Both the position numbers and the translations under genes were made by a program. From contig CP145416.1 of NCBI GenBank assembly GCA_036867785.1, positions 682,001 through 746,000 of the forward strand: a stretch of 64,000 nucleotides of DNA, in the 5' to 3' direction. The DNA comes from Plasmodiophora brassicae (lineage: Eukaryota > Endomyxa: Phytomyxea > Phytomyxea > Plasmodiophorida). Each line of letters starts with the position of its first letter. The stretch's first letter is position 1. Positions 22,961 through 32,381 of the stretch are shown piece after piece. Below the pieces are notes generated by a model, which was not told the origin of the DNA, did not search any database, and worked only from the letters and a program-made list of their open reading frames with translations.

Positions 22961-23953
22961 TCCTTACAGGGCCGTGTTTGCGATGGATCAGACATCTGTG
23001 ACTGGGTCTGTTCCAGTGTGGCACCCTGTTGGTGTTTACTTCCAGAGCTCATTTCTTCAGAAGCGTCCGACGGGGATCAGATACGCCAGCGGCTGCCCAG
23101 AACGTATTCCGTCTGGCGCATTACACAGTGCTCGAGCGCTCGCCCATGTCGGACGTCAGTCGTCCCGCGAAGCAGAAGTTCAAGCCCGCCGACTACCCGT
23201 GTCGCAATGTCAACACCACGGGCGAGGTCAAGGATACGACCGACGACTACGACGACGGCTTCAAGAAGATGGAGAACAAGGCTATGTCCCGGATCGTCAG
23301 CGAAGGCCTCGCCGCACAGTTGAAAACCCGATTCGACCTGCAGGCCGGCGAACTCCCAGCGCGCGGCGACCTGATCATTGAACCCGACCCTACCGGGGAC
23401 AAACCCGAACTCGACCTGCTCTAATCGAACGTTCCCATAAAGATCACATTCACCACTCCAGCGAACCTTCCTACTGATGCTCCTGTCATCAGTGACGCAC
23501 TCCAACCAGCGTGTGCGGGTGCAGTCGCGCATTTTCCGCTACGGCGCGCTTCAGGTCGCCTGCCATGTCGAAGCGGCCTGCGCCGCCGCACGACAGGACA
23601 AGTGGAAAGCGCACGCGCGCCAGTGCTGGCGACGATCGCCAGCACTGGTCGGTGGCGACCACGGAGAATGAGGCGGTGCTGTATATGGAGCTGGACGCTG
23701 GCATCATGGAGAGCGCCGGTTCCGGGGCCACCACCACAATGCAAGGGCTGGTCGCGTCGATCGTCGAGACGGATGGGGCGCTGCGTTCGGCGCAGACGAA
23801 GCTGGAGGGCAAGCGGGTAATGCTCGAGAACCCGGTTCGCGAGGTATCGGCCGGCGAACAGCGACGTCGCCAGGTCAAATCGGCGCTGTCGAACCGATCG
23901 ATCCTGAGCAACAGGCAAATGCGGAAGCTGGGGATGCTCGATGTCGACCGCAA
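22961..23953. repeat. Tandem segmental duplication, copy B
   Basis: Partner of 21554-22960. It has the same leader, an ORF of the same family (23146-23424), the same spacer, and POP4, here complete and continuing beyond the duplicated part to 24461. The unit is shorter because it lacks the hairpin and the minisatellite. As the POP4 copy here is whole, the original locus most likely ended here, with copy A the added unit. Confidence 0.85.
23146..23424 (+). CDS. Unknown protein, copy B (no tandem repeats)
   Basis: A 92-codon open frame, paralogous to 21866-22507. It starts MSDVSRPAKQKFKPADYPCR, then one module NVNTTGEVKDTTDDYDDGFK with KMENKAM after it, SRIVSEGLAAQLKTRFDL and the ending DKPELDLL. 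Compared with copy A it aligns over both ends and skips the repeated middle, suggesting the ancestral form had a single repeat unit. It is acidic at the C-terminus and soluble. The ATG has the same context as in copy A. Function unknown. Confidence 0.6.
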   Translation: MSDVSRPAKQKFKPADYPCRNVNTTGEVKDTTDDYDDGFKKMENKAMSRIVSEGLAAQLKTRFDLQAGELPARGDLIIEPDPTGDKPELDLL

Positions 23954-24461
23954 AGAGATCAAGTACGACCTGTTCGTTCCCATCCATCAGCTCTGGCTGC
24001 AGTACTTTCAGCAAACGACGGCGGACTCGACAGCGTGCGTTCTGGGACTATACAGTGCCAGCATCGGATGACTCTATCTGACTGGGCGCCCTGATGTCAC
24101 AGCGCAAGCGTTCTCCAGTCGAAGCTTATGAAGGCAGATCTTCACGGTGCCATTATTGTTGTCATCCGGAGCCGGTGCCCGTCGTTGATCGGGCAACGCG
24201 GAATCGTCTATCGTGAGACGCAGTATACATTCCAGATCGTAACGTCGACGAACGCAACGAAAGGTAGGTGCCTCTTGGATCCGTCGTCCTGGAGATTCTA
24301 AATGTTGGAGCATGGCCCCAGTTCTTCCCAAGCAGCACAGTGTGTTCGGCGTCGTTGCGCAAGGGTGCCTGCTGGAGATATTCGGCAACAACTTCCTCTA
24401 TCGGCCTAGCGAACGCAGCGCTCGAAAGTACAAAGCGCATGGCAAATCTCTCCGCCTATAA
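23565..24461 (+). CDS. POP4: RNase P/MRP protein subunit POP4 (Rpp29)
   Basis: Protein subunit of the nuclear RNase P and RNase MRP ribonucleoproteins (tRNA 5' processing, pre-rRNA cleavage). Three exons join cleanly: 23565-24034, 24103-24263 and 24322-24461, giving 256 residues. The N-terminus is divergent; then LSNRQMRKLGMLDVDRKEIK and YDLFVPIHQLWLQYF match POP4 before the Sm-like domain. Exon 2 has KLMKADLHGAIIVVIRSRCP, SLIGQRGIVYRETQYTFQIV; exon 3 has VLPKQHSVFGVV and the hallmark ending FLYRPSERSARKYKAHGKS. All core regions are present, so it should work. Its 5' part is duplicated at 22617-22958. Confidence 0.93.
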
Positions 24462-24479
24462 TGTTATTAGTACACCGCA

Positions 24480-26841
24480 TCACTGTGGTGGACGAACCGG
24501 GGCGTCCCGTGATACGATGCCGAACTTCCAGTCGATGATATCGCCCGTGGACAGGTTGGATACAATCGGGTAGCCACTGGTCGCATCGTCGACGACTGAT
24601 AAGCGTTTGCGCCCGCAGGGTTTGACCTGATGCTCCAGATTGCTACAGACGGCAGCAGCGTAGAGCCGCGGGTCCTTCACGTTAGGCGCCGGCGCTTCGC
24701 CCTGTACGTGCGGGCGTTCCCGCTGCAGCGTTTCAAATCTCGATTCCGATATGCTCCTGTGCAACGTCTGGAACTGCGCCTGAATGGAATTCAGCCTTGA
24801 TTTCAGCCGGGGCGTCAGAAACGACCCCGTTCTCGACATGGATCCACCAAACCTGAACAAGACATGCCCCGACGTCAACGATGCACGTTGTTACAAACGA
24901 TGGGCCGAAACTGACTGGCTTTTCGTCAGGGAATCCGAGTGACGCATCACGCTCGCAGGGAAGATCGATGGCCGTCCAGCCATTGCAGCCATCATTGGCG
25001 AAATGCCTTTGCAGTCGAACACAACGCGCTTCGGGAACGTCTTCGGAGGTGTGCTCTTGTCCTGAAGCTCAACCTGATCGAGAGACTCCTGTATAGACGT
25101 CAACTGCCTGGATGAGGCCAGGCATCGCCCTTCCTACTTTCATCGATAACTCAATGGGCAATACCGAAGGACGTTTTCGCCCAAGTCCTCCCCAGTGGAT
25201 GTCGACATCAACGGGCCGAGAGATGTCAGGCTTCCTTGTCGTTCGGGCCACAGTGCTTAGGCGCGGTTGGGTCTTCCTGCGACGCCTGGGAGCGCCAGCC
25301 AGCGACTCTGTGATCTATCGGTCGCCGCGTTAGCTAACGCTCTGCGCGACGAGAACCGGCAACGCACCCGACGGTCGAACACATCAGCACGATTGCAGAA
25401 TGCGCGGTCTCGAAGCCGGCTGATCGTCTCGTCCGACTTGCGCACGCCTGATAATAGATATTCGGTATCGCTTTCGAGGCGTAGACGGAACTCGGGCTCT
25501 GCAGGTCAACTGGATCGTCAGCCCCGGTAAGCGGTCGCTAGCGAAAGTTCGCCCACTGTTGAAAACATTGGCAGCTGGCGCCAGAGCGAATACGAAATAA
25601 TGCCTGATCACGTTCGCGAGCAGCATTGGGTAGACAGCTTCGAACCGGTCGCGAAACTTCACCCGTGTCGACTGGAGCGTGTCCTGAGTTTCGGATTCAT
25701 CGTGAACGAGGACGTTCAGTTCGTTCGACAGGCGAAAGTACGCTCGCGACGTTTCCCTGAGCAATTCGCGCTGCTGGATGTCGGATCCAGGTTGAAAGTA
25801 CTCACAGAACAGGTACCACAAGACACTGGTGAAGACCTTCTTCGAAGCTGACGGAAGAGGTTAGCGCTGAAAGGGTCCGGCACCCACTGAACGGTCTACC
25901 CTCGCTGAGAAGCGTTTCCTTGAAAAGGCGAAAAGGGACGACAGGCCAGGGCCCGCCAATTGCCTCCCTTGCAAATATGACGATCTGGCCTGCACTCGGG
26001 CACGTCAACTGCACGAACCTGAGCACGTGTACGTACGAGACGCCAACCCAGGTACATTTCACTGTCGATATCGTCAGGAGGGGTGCCGAAGGCGGGGTAG
26101 AACGGCAGGTGCACAGGTTTGCGGCAGCCCTCGGGACGCTGAAGAACGTCGCTGACGAGATAGTCAGTTCGCTTCTATAGTCGCTCGTGCGCAACCTATA
26201 CCGTTGTGTGAAGCTCTCACAACATGAAGCGTCAGGTCGGGAAGGCGCGTCTGCTTCACGGCGACGATTGTAAGGGTCGGACCCCGAAGAACCATTCAGC
26301 GACACTTCGACAGCGTCCGACTGCGACAGCAACGCCCGCATCGATGCTGGCACTGGAGGCCTCGGCGGCCGCTGTAGGACCTTCTTCGGCCGGTCGTACG
26401 CCTCACCAGGGGAATGGTGTTGCATGGGCATTAGGTCGCCAGGGCGAATCTGTGGGCCCAGTGTCATGTCTGATGGTGCGACAGCGAAGCATGGAGCGTT
26501 TACGCGTGTTCGCCCGCTGTCCAAACGCATGTAGTGGTAGCGCGCCCCTCGATTCGGCATGATGCCACGTAGGAACCGGTGGCGATCCGCATTGCTCTGG
26601 ATTCGGAATTCCTGACGCTTCCCGACGCATGCTTCCGCCTCTTTCCGAACTGATCCAACATTGAGACGCGGACGTGGTCGGGCGCCGGCGAGTGCCGACT
26701 TTTCTCATTGACGTGCAGCAGCGCGGCTCGAAGCTCGGACGTCACTTGCCTGCCGAGCCACCTGACGTCATCGGCGTCTGCAGATCCCGCTGGCGCCGAC
26801 TCGGTGCCGGCCGAAGCACGTCCAGGGACCCGACGCGCCAT
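24480..26841 (-). CDS. Probable FAM227-domain protein
   Basis: Multi-exon gene read from 26841 (MARRVPGRASAGTESAPAGS). An early exon contains PHLPFYPAF-like sequence (HLPFYPAFGTPPDDIDSEMY), and a key exon reads LWYLFCEYFQPGSDIQQREL, RETSRAYFRLSNELNVLV, then RFEAVYPMLLANVIRHYFVF and ALAPAANVFN. The arrangement short 'YP' motif, W-x-L-F-x-x-F, then A-[VI]-YP-x-x-L-A-x-x-I-x-x-x-F resembles FAM227A/B, poorly studied proteins of ciliated eukaryotes. Later exons are basic and low in similarity, ending VSRDAPVRPPQ. Exon joins are only partly resolved. The alternative is an unrelated helical protein; an HMM search of the 25.5-25.8 kb exon would settle it. Confidence 0.42.
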
Positions 26842-27239
26842 CTATATCAGTGATGCATAACGCGATCGCGACGGTACCTCGCAACCGCATCCTTTAGTGC
26901 AAATGCAAATAGGTCGTTCCGTCCACACTTCTCCTGAGGGATCCGTTGGCATGGCCGACACAGGTCCCAGCAACGGAAGGGCACCAAGGTGGCAGCGGCT
27001 GCCGAGACAATGATTCGGAGATTACATCTGCACGCTCCCTGTCCCAATCATCGCCAACCCCTGTTTCGCCCAGCGGTCCGCCTCCAGATCCGTCCGGCTG
27101 CCACTGAGCTGAAGACAGACCGGCACGCGCCTGCAACTGGCCCCTGGATCGTTAACACGACGCACAGATACCCGCAGCACGATGCGTACCTCGTGATCGC
27201 ACATGTTGGTTTAACACTTCACAGGGGTGGCGCTTTACA
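26842..27239. promoter_or_regulatory. Divergent intergenic region
   Basis: About 400 bases between the FAM227-like gene (-) and the 7TM gene (+). Open frames are short and unconvincing on both strands; the interval presumably holds both promoters. No motif identified. Confidence 0.35.
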
Positions 27240-28592
27240 ATGCCGACGCCGTCCATCGTCATCTGCCTGCTGGCAACAGCATCACAGGCGCTGACAATCC
27301 GGTCGGCAGCCACCGGCCAAGAACGCGCGCTAACCAGCTATGGGTTCGCGCTGGGCAACACGACGTTCGACGTGTCGTCGACGGGCGTCCTGTACTCGCT
27401 GTCCCCCGAGAACGACGCCTGGTCGGGCCGAATCCTGTTCGTCGAGGTGACCACTGTCACCGTGAACGTCGCCGATTGGGCGAACGCCTGCCAACGGAAC
27501 CATTGCGCCGGCCTCGTACTACACATCGCACCGTCGAGCCTGCTGCGAACGCTGATGCAAACGCTGGCGTGGTCGTACTGGGTACGACAGCCGGGCGCGT
27601 TTGCCACCCTGCCCATCGTCGTCGTCGTCGACGACATCGGCGCGGTCGGCGCCTCCGACGACGTCGTCATGGCAATGTCACCGGGGCGCATCGACGCGAA
27701 CCCGGCTGGTGCCGCCCTGCGCCTCCCGTCGATCATCGGCGCGTTCTCCTGCATCGCTGTCTCGTACTTCTTCATCGTCGCGTTAGACGCCCTTCGCGTG
27801 TTGCAATTCGCGGTTGACGACCAGTGGAAGTTTCGGGCGCCGCCCTGGAGAGCCGTCATCACGCTCGTCCTGCTCGTCCTCGGCCATGTCGTGCGTGTCC
27901 TGCGCGCCGCCAACACCGCCTGGTACAGGGAGCGGGCGTTCCCGTACCCGGTCGCCGTCTTCATCACGTACGCCGAGTTGCCGATCATGGCGGCGGCGCG
28001 AACCGCCATGGGGTCGATCATATCGCGGTCGGTGGAGGCGCAGGGCCACGATCGGTCGCTGCTGATGGCGGACCGGGCCGCGGTCGTCCTGGCGGTCCTG
28101 GCGACCATCGCGTCGTACATCGCCCTGGGCATCGCCGCTGTGACGCAGGTGATGCCACTGGGCGTCGTCGCGTGCTACCTGCTGTTCCTGGCGCCCAGCA
28201 TAATCTACACGCTCAGCCAGGGGTACGCCTGCTTCGTTCTGATAATGGGCCTCGGCGAGGCGCCCCGGCAGGTCGGGCTGGCCAGCGATGCGATCGAGAA
28301 GCGGCAGTCGTTCGGCGTGCGGATCGGGGCCACCTGGACGATCGCCATGCTGATGCTCGCGTTGCAGCTCCTGGTTCTCGCCATACAGAACGTGTCGCCG
28401 ACGTATTTCCTGGCGACGCAGGCCGCCAGCCAGGTGCTCGGCGTGCTGGCCGCCGCCGCCACCGTTGTCATGTTCCGCCCGAAATCGTCCGCCATCGGCA
28501 GCAGGTGCTATTCGCGCAGGGTCGCCCCCTCGTCCAAACTCGTGACGCCCGTTATGCCCGCTACCGTCACGCCGGCTTCCAAACGCTGGTAA
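27240..28592 (+). CDS. Secretory-pathway seven-transmembrane protein, family not recognised
   Basis: Single uninterrupted frame of 450 residues, unusual here for lacking introns. A signal peptide (TPSIVICLLATASQALTI) precedes an extracytoplasmic domain of about 140 residues, then seven hydrophobic spans: IIGAFSCIAVSYFFIVAL, AVITLVLLVLGHVVRVL, VAVFITYAELPIMAAA, VVLAVLATIASYIALGIAAV, GVVACYLLFLAPSIIYTL, TWTIAMLMLALQLLVLAI and a last one near LGVLAAAATVVMF. The tail is short and basic. An N-terminal ectodomain plus 7TM suggests a receptor-like protein (GPCR or TOM1/THH1-like), but no diagnostic motif is visible. Likely a plasma- or endomembrane protein. Confidence 0.75.
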   Translation: MPTPSIVICLLATASQALTIRSAATGQERALTSYGFALGNTTFDVSSTGVLYSLSPENDAWSGRILFVEVTTVTVNVADWANACQRNHCAGLVLHIAPSSLLRTLMQTLAWSYWVRQPGAFATLPIVVVVDDIGAVGASDDVVMAMSPGRIDANPAGAALRLPSIIGAFSCIAVSYFFIVALDALRVLQFAVDDQWKFRAPPWRAVITLVLLVLGHVVRVLRAANTAWYRERAFPYPVAVFITYAELPIMAAARTAMGSIISRSVEAQGHDRSLLMADRAAVVLAVLATIASYIALGIAAVTQVMPLGVVACYLLFLAPSIIYTLSQGYACFVLIMGLGEAPRQVGLASDAIEKRQSFGVRIGATWTIAMLMLALQLLVLAIQNVSPTYFLATQAASQVLGVLAAAATVVMFRPKSSAIGSRCYSRRVAPSSKLVTPVMPATVTPASKRW

Positions 28593-29203
28593 TATACTGA
28601 CGGTCTATCGGCCGCGACAGCCCCGAACGATGGCGGACCACGGCGACCGACACGGTGAGGACTAACGAACAGCAAACGTCAGGTCGGCTGCAGGACGTAT
28701 CGTGTGTTCGTCCGCGCGCGACAGCAGCATTCCGACATGCTGGGCAACGGCTACGTTTGTGCTTACGGCGAAGACATTCAGGCATCGCGGTCGGCCTGTT
28801 CGGTCAGTGATGACATGGCGCTACGCTGTCGTACATCGACGACGCGTCGTCAAACGTAGGTGTGCCCATCCGATGCTTAACAGCTGCTGGCTCCCACGCG
28901 CCGTCATCCCATGAAGTAGATCCCGCGTGACGCCCAGCAGGCCCGACCTTCGGGGAACGCAGGCCCCCGGCCCCCGTTACCATTACTAATCGGTAGCGCT
29001 CCACGTCACTCGGAGGCAGTGTCACGGGAAGTGGCGGGGTATGGAACCAGCACCTCGGGGGGAGGGCATCCTCCTTTGTAAAAGCCGCTGGGTCGGCTCT
29101 CGAAGTTTCAGTCTCTCGAGTCTCAACCCAAAATAACCGCGTGCGGGTTCACAACAGCGTCGGCGGAGTCAGGGCTTGGTCGGGGAACAGCCGCGGAGCG
29201 ACA
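28593..29203. other. Intergenic region, no gene supported
   Basis: About 600 bases. Short frames exist on the minus strand (28567-28785 and 28804-29025) but show no motif, no good partner exon and no bias. The stretch 28960-29110 is GC-rich with small local inverted repeats, but no tRNA-like cloverleaf could be drawn. Probably untranslated regions and the promoter of the SDF2-like gene. Confidence 0.4.
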
Positions 29204-30118
29204 ATGACAAGAACAACAACGGTGGCGCTCAGGGCGGCGGCGGCGGTCGTCGTTGCCTGCATCTGCTTCGGCGGAGCGCTCGGCGACGACGACCACGACG
29301 ACGATCACATGAGTGGTACGAACGCAAGGAATGGCGGGGGTTGCACGGGCTGTGTTGACTGAGGCTTTCGTAGAGTTCCCGGTGGTCACGATGCTGAGCG
29401 CGGTTCAGCTGCTGCACTCATCCGGCTACCGGCTGCATTCGCACCCGATTTCGTATGGTTCAGGTTCGGGACAGCAATCGGTCACCGCATTGAAAGGGTA
29501 CTCGCTTGCCCAGCATCCGACAACGTACCCCTAACGATAACCAATCGCTGGCAGAGCTGCCAACCACGAGAACTTGTTCCAAGTACATAACGCCGACAAA
29601 GAACCCGTTGTTGCGGCAGGCAAGCATATATCGCCTCAAATTGATGTAATGTTTCATCTGAGCGCGCTTTGGGGCAGGGTCGCCCGTTAAGTGCGGAAGC
29701 GTGGTCCGTCTCCGACATGTTGCAACGAAGAAGTGGCTTCACAGCCACCTGCATGACTCGCCGATATCCAAAAACCAGGAGGTGTATATATGTACAGCCT
29801 TGACGTTTCCGGCCGTCTAATATGTAAGATGCTGGCCAGGTCAGCTGTTTCGGTGATGCTGGCCAAAGCGATACTGGAGACAACTGGCGCGTTCAATGCT
29901 CCGGTGAGAACTGGACGCGTGACGCAGACGTTCAACTTGTCCACGTGGACACCAACACGTATCTGTCGGCCCGCTTGTCGAACATGTTCACGCAGGGCAA
30001 CTGCCCTGGATGCCCGATCAATGGTCAACTGGAGGTATACTGCCAGCGCTCGTCTTCTGACCAGCAAACCAAGTGGAAAACTGCCGAAGGTGTGTTCTTC
30101 AGACCGTCCGGCAAATAA
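29204..30118 (+). CDS. SDF2/SDF2L1-like MIR-domain protein of the ER lumen
   Basis: ER protein-folding and O-mannosylation quality-control factor. The first exon is a signal peptide followed by Asp/His-rich residues (GDDDHDDDHMS). Splicing AGTG|GTACGA to CGTAG|AGTTCC gives EFPVVTMLSAVQLLH, then SGYRLHSHPISYGSGSGQQS, the classic first MIR motif. Later exons give KCGSVVRLRHVATKKWLHSH, SPISKNQEV, and finally NWRVQCSGENWTRDADVQLV, NGQLEVYCQ and KWKTAEGVFFRPSGK. These line up along the whole of human SDF2. The joins near 29600-29670 and 29790-29850 are approximate. No clear HDEL-type tail is seen at the C-terminus, so ER retention may rely on partners. Convergent with the CtIP gene, 28 bases apart. 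Confidence 0.85.
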
Positions 30119-30146
30119 ATATACCAAACAATTGTACTGTGTCTTC

Positions 30147-31314
30147 TTATCGGGCTTCATCGTCCTCGTGATCGGTGCTCTGCGAGGGCGGAAAATTGAT
30201 ATTCCAATAGCCTTCGGGGGTGTCAGGTCGCCGTCTAGTCGACCTATGCCGAGAGACAGCATTCACCAGCGTGTTGACGTCGTTCGGAAGCGGTTGCATG
30301 TCTTCGTTTGTTGGTAGATTGACGCCGACGGCGTTGTAAAACTGTAACAGGAACATGAATTGGCGGACGGGCTGAACCAGTGGGGCCTTACGCCTTGGCA
30401 CTGAGAGCAGTCGTGACCTTCAAGTTCGAGACGGCCTGCTCCCCTAATGGTGTTGAACTCGTTGACACACTTTGACTTCTTCGCGTAGACTTGAGTCGGC
30501 GCGTTTCTAGAGAACAAGCTGGCATGATTCACAGCTTTTGCGGCAGGCGTCGATGCACAATCCCTACCGCGGCGAAGGTGGTGAATCTTGACGAAGAGCA
30601 GAACGTTTAGGCTCGTCACCGCTGCTGCGCCCAGCGACCGATCAGTCAGACCGTGCAACGGGATGCATATCCGGTCGCGCTACCTGTGTTTCCGTTTCTT
30701 CTCCGACGGCGGCAGCGACTGCTTGGTTTCGTTTCCCTTTGGTGGCACCCCAATTCCAAGATCTGTGGTGGATTCCCTAGTCACACGATTTCCAGTCAAA
30801 CTGTTCGTGGAAAAGCGGACAGGGGCGGTCGCACCTTGCCAAAGGCGGCTTGGCAGGTATTTCGTCAGCGAACCGGACAGTACGATGTTGTTCCGTTGGC
30901 GTCTGCGACATCGACTCGGTGCCACTCTTCGGCGGCACATTAGAGCCTGGTTTCTTGCCAGACGAAGACGAAACAGCAACCGCCTGGGAGCGGGCACGAC
31001 CGGCGTCCTCAAACGTATTGGATGACTCCATCCAGAAATCAGCCATTTTCTGTGATATCATCAGTGGCCGGGCAGAATGGTTGGACCGGGACACGTACTG
31101 GCTCCTTTTCGGATCGAAGTTTCTGGTACGCCTTCTTCAGAGTCTGATACTTTGTTACGACCCGCTCATACAGGTTCACCAGCCGCGATTTGTCGTTCTC
31201 GAGCTTCGCCATCCTGCATTCCATCTCCTGCATACGCTGCTCCCGCGCGGCAACTTGTTCTGTCAGATCCCTGGCAAGGCGCACGACGTCGCTTCCATCG
31301 CCGACGGCGCTCAT
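30147..31314 (-). CDS. CtIP/Sae2/Com1 homologue (DNA end-resection factor)
   Basis: Nuclear cofactor of the Mre11 complex that starts resection of DNA double-strand breaks. Exon 1 is a coiled coil (LARDLTEQVAAREQRMQEME and on to VVTKYQTLKKAYQKLRSEKE), as in the CtIP tetramerisation region. Splicing GAGCCA|GTACGT to CACAG|AAAATG leads into KMADFWMESSNTFED, a Ser-rich linker, and LGIGVPPKGNETKQSLPPSE. The C-terminal exons carry the family signature: LELEGHDCSQC, FYNAVGVNLP, VSRHRSTRRRPDTPEGYWNI and NFPPSQ, where CtIP has CSRHR...P-x-TP-x-x-[FY]-W-x-x-x-FPS-[TS]-Q. The TP in this motif corresponds to the CDK site needed for activation. Protein of about 300 residues, closer in size to Sae2 than to human CtIP. 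Confidence 0.82.
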
Positions 31315-31388
31315 ACCGCACTGCGAAATGGAACCACGCGACGTGTATTGATGGACATTGATGTTCGTTCAGTCGCTGGCAGGGGGCC

Positions 31389-32202
31389 TTAGATCGATAC
31401 AATATGGGGATATGCAGTGCTCAGAGTAAATTGCACGCCAGCATCGATCAGTTTGCCCCGCATGGCTTGTTCGGAAGTCGGGTGAACCGATTTGGTTGCA
31501 TCGGGACAGACGATGGTTTCAAAACCGGCCGACTTAGCGTCCAGTGCGGTGCTTCCTACACAGTAGTCGTAAGCGAGACCGACAACTACAACGCGGTCAA
31601 TCTTGTTCGACGTCAGCAAATCTTCTAAGTTCGACTTGTACATCTGCTCAGCGTCGAGTCAGTGTACAGAAACCAGTGACCCATCGTTGAGACCCTGTTG
31701 TTGTCCATGAATCCAGAGTACGAGTCCGCATCAATATGAACGCCCTTCTGAACGATGGTATCCGATGGGAGCACTTCGAGAGCTGGGTGAAATTTAGAGC
31801 CATGTGTGCCCTGTTTAACGATGCGTTAAGAGTGCACATCGGTACATTTACCACGTCATGACGTACTACGACGCAGTGATCAGGCCACAGCATTTGGATC
31901 TGCCCGTTCGGCAAGCTGTATGGTTCGAAGAGTTTTGCATTCGGGTCCTTGGCATGGGTCGAGTGGAACGATACATGGCCCACAGGGTGATACTGTATCA
32001 TGTCATCCTTAGATCCAGCACTTTCACGCCACACGGTTATCGGCCCCACATCCTGCGTCAGCACCACCAGATCGAACACGAACCGATCGCGCAGGGCATT
32101 GACCAACGGAACGACCTGCTCCCCGGCACCCACGTACAACGACCCGTCTTTCGACGCGAAATCGTTCTGCACGTCAACGATCAGCAGCGCCGTTCGCGTC
32201 AT
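31389..32202 (-). CDS. Nicotinamidase (PncA/Pnc1-type isochorismatase fold)
   Basis: Hydrolyses nicotinamide to nicotinic acid for NAD salvage. MTRTALLIVDVQNDFASKDG carries the catalytic Asp, VVLTQD and, after an intron, HPVGHVSFHSTHAKDPNAK are the metal-site region, and GQIQMLWPDHCV the region with the conserved Trp-Pro-Asp-His. The last exon gives RVVVVGLAYDYCVGSTALDA with the nucleophilic Cys, AGFETIVCPDATKSV and a short tail. All catalytic elements are present. The Met at 32202 was chosen because the upstream frame is Arg/Ser/Pro-rich and overlaps the divergent neighbour's promoter. Vertebrates lack this enzyme, while fungi, plants and many protists have it. Confidence 0.87.
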
Positions 32203-32381
32203 CACGCTCGGCCACAGGATCGAAAAACGTCCTCGCAGCGGGTGCACGTCGCCCGAGCGCTCGGCCGTAACGCCGTTACGAACAACCCGAGTCATCGTAA
32301 CGCCATGGCACAGCGTGCTGCGCGCCGGCCCAGTGTGTTCCAAAGATAGCCGATAGGTGATCGGTCGGCAGTCTGACGCTG
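32203..32381. promoter_or_regulatory. Bidirectional intergenic region, nicotinamidase / FSH1-RWD-GTPase
   Basis: About 180 bases separate two divergent start codons. It must contain both transcription starts unless these lie inside the coding regions. No specific element identified. Confidence 0.4.

Noticed and set aside
27338-28132. 264-codon minus-strand ORF opposite the 7TM gene
   Set aside because: Composition typical of an antisense shadow (Thr/Arg/Met-rich); the plus frame has signal peptide and seven spans.
29687-30262. 191-codon minus-strand ORF between SDF2-like and CtIP genes
   Set aside because: The plus strand here encodes the last MIR exon of the SDF2-like protein, with near-complete motif matches.
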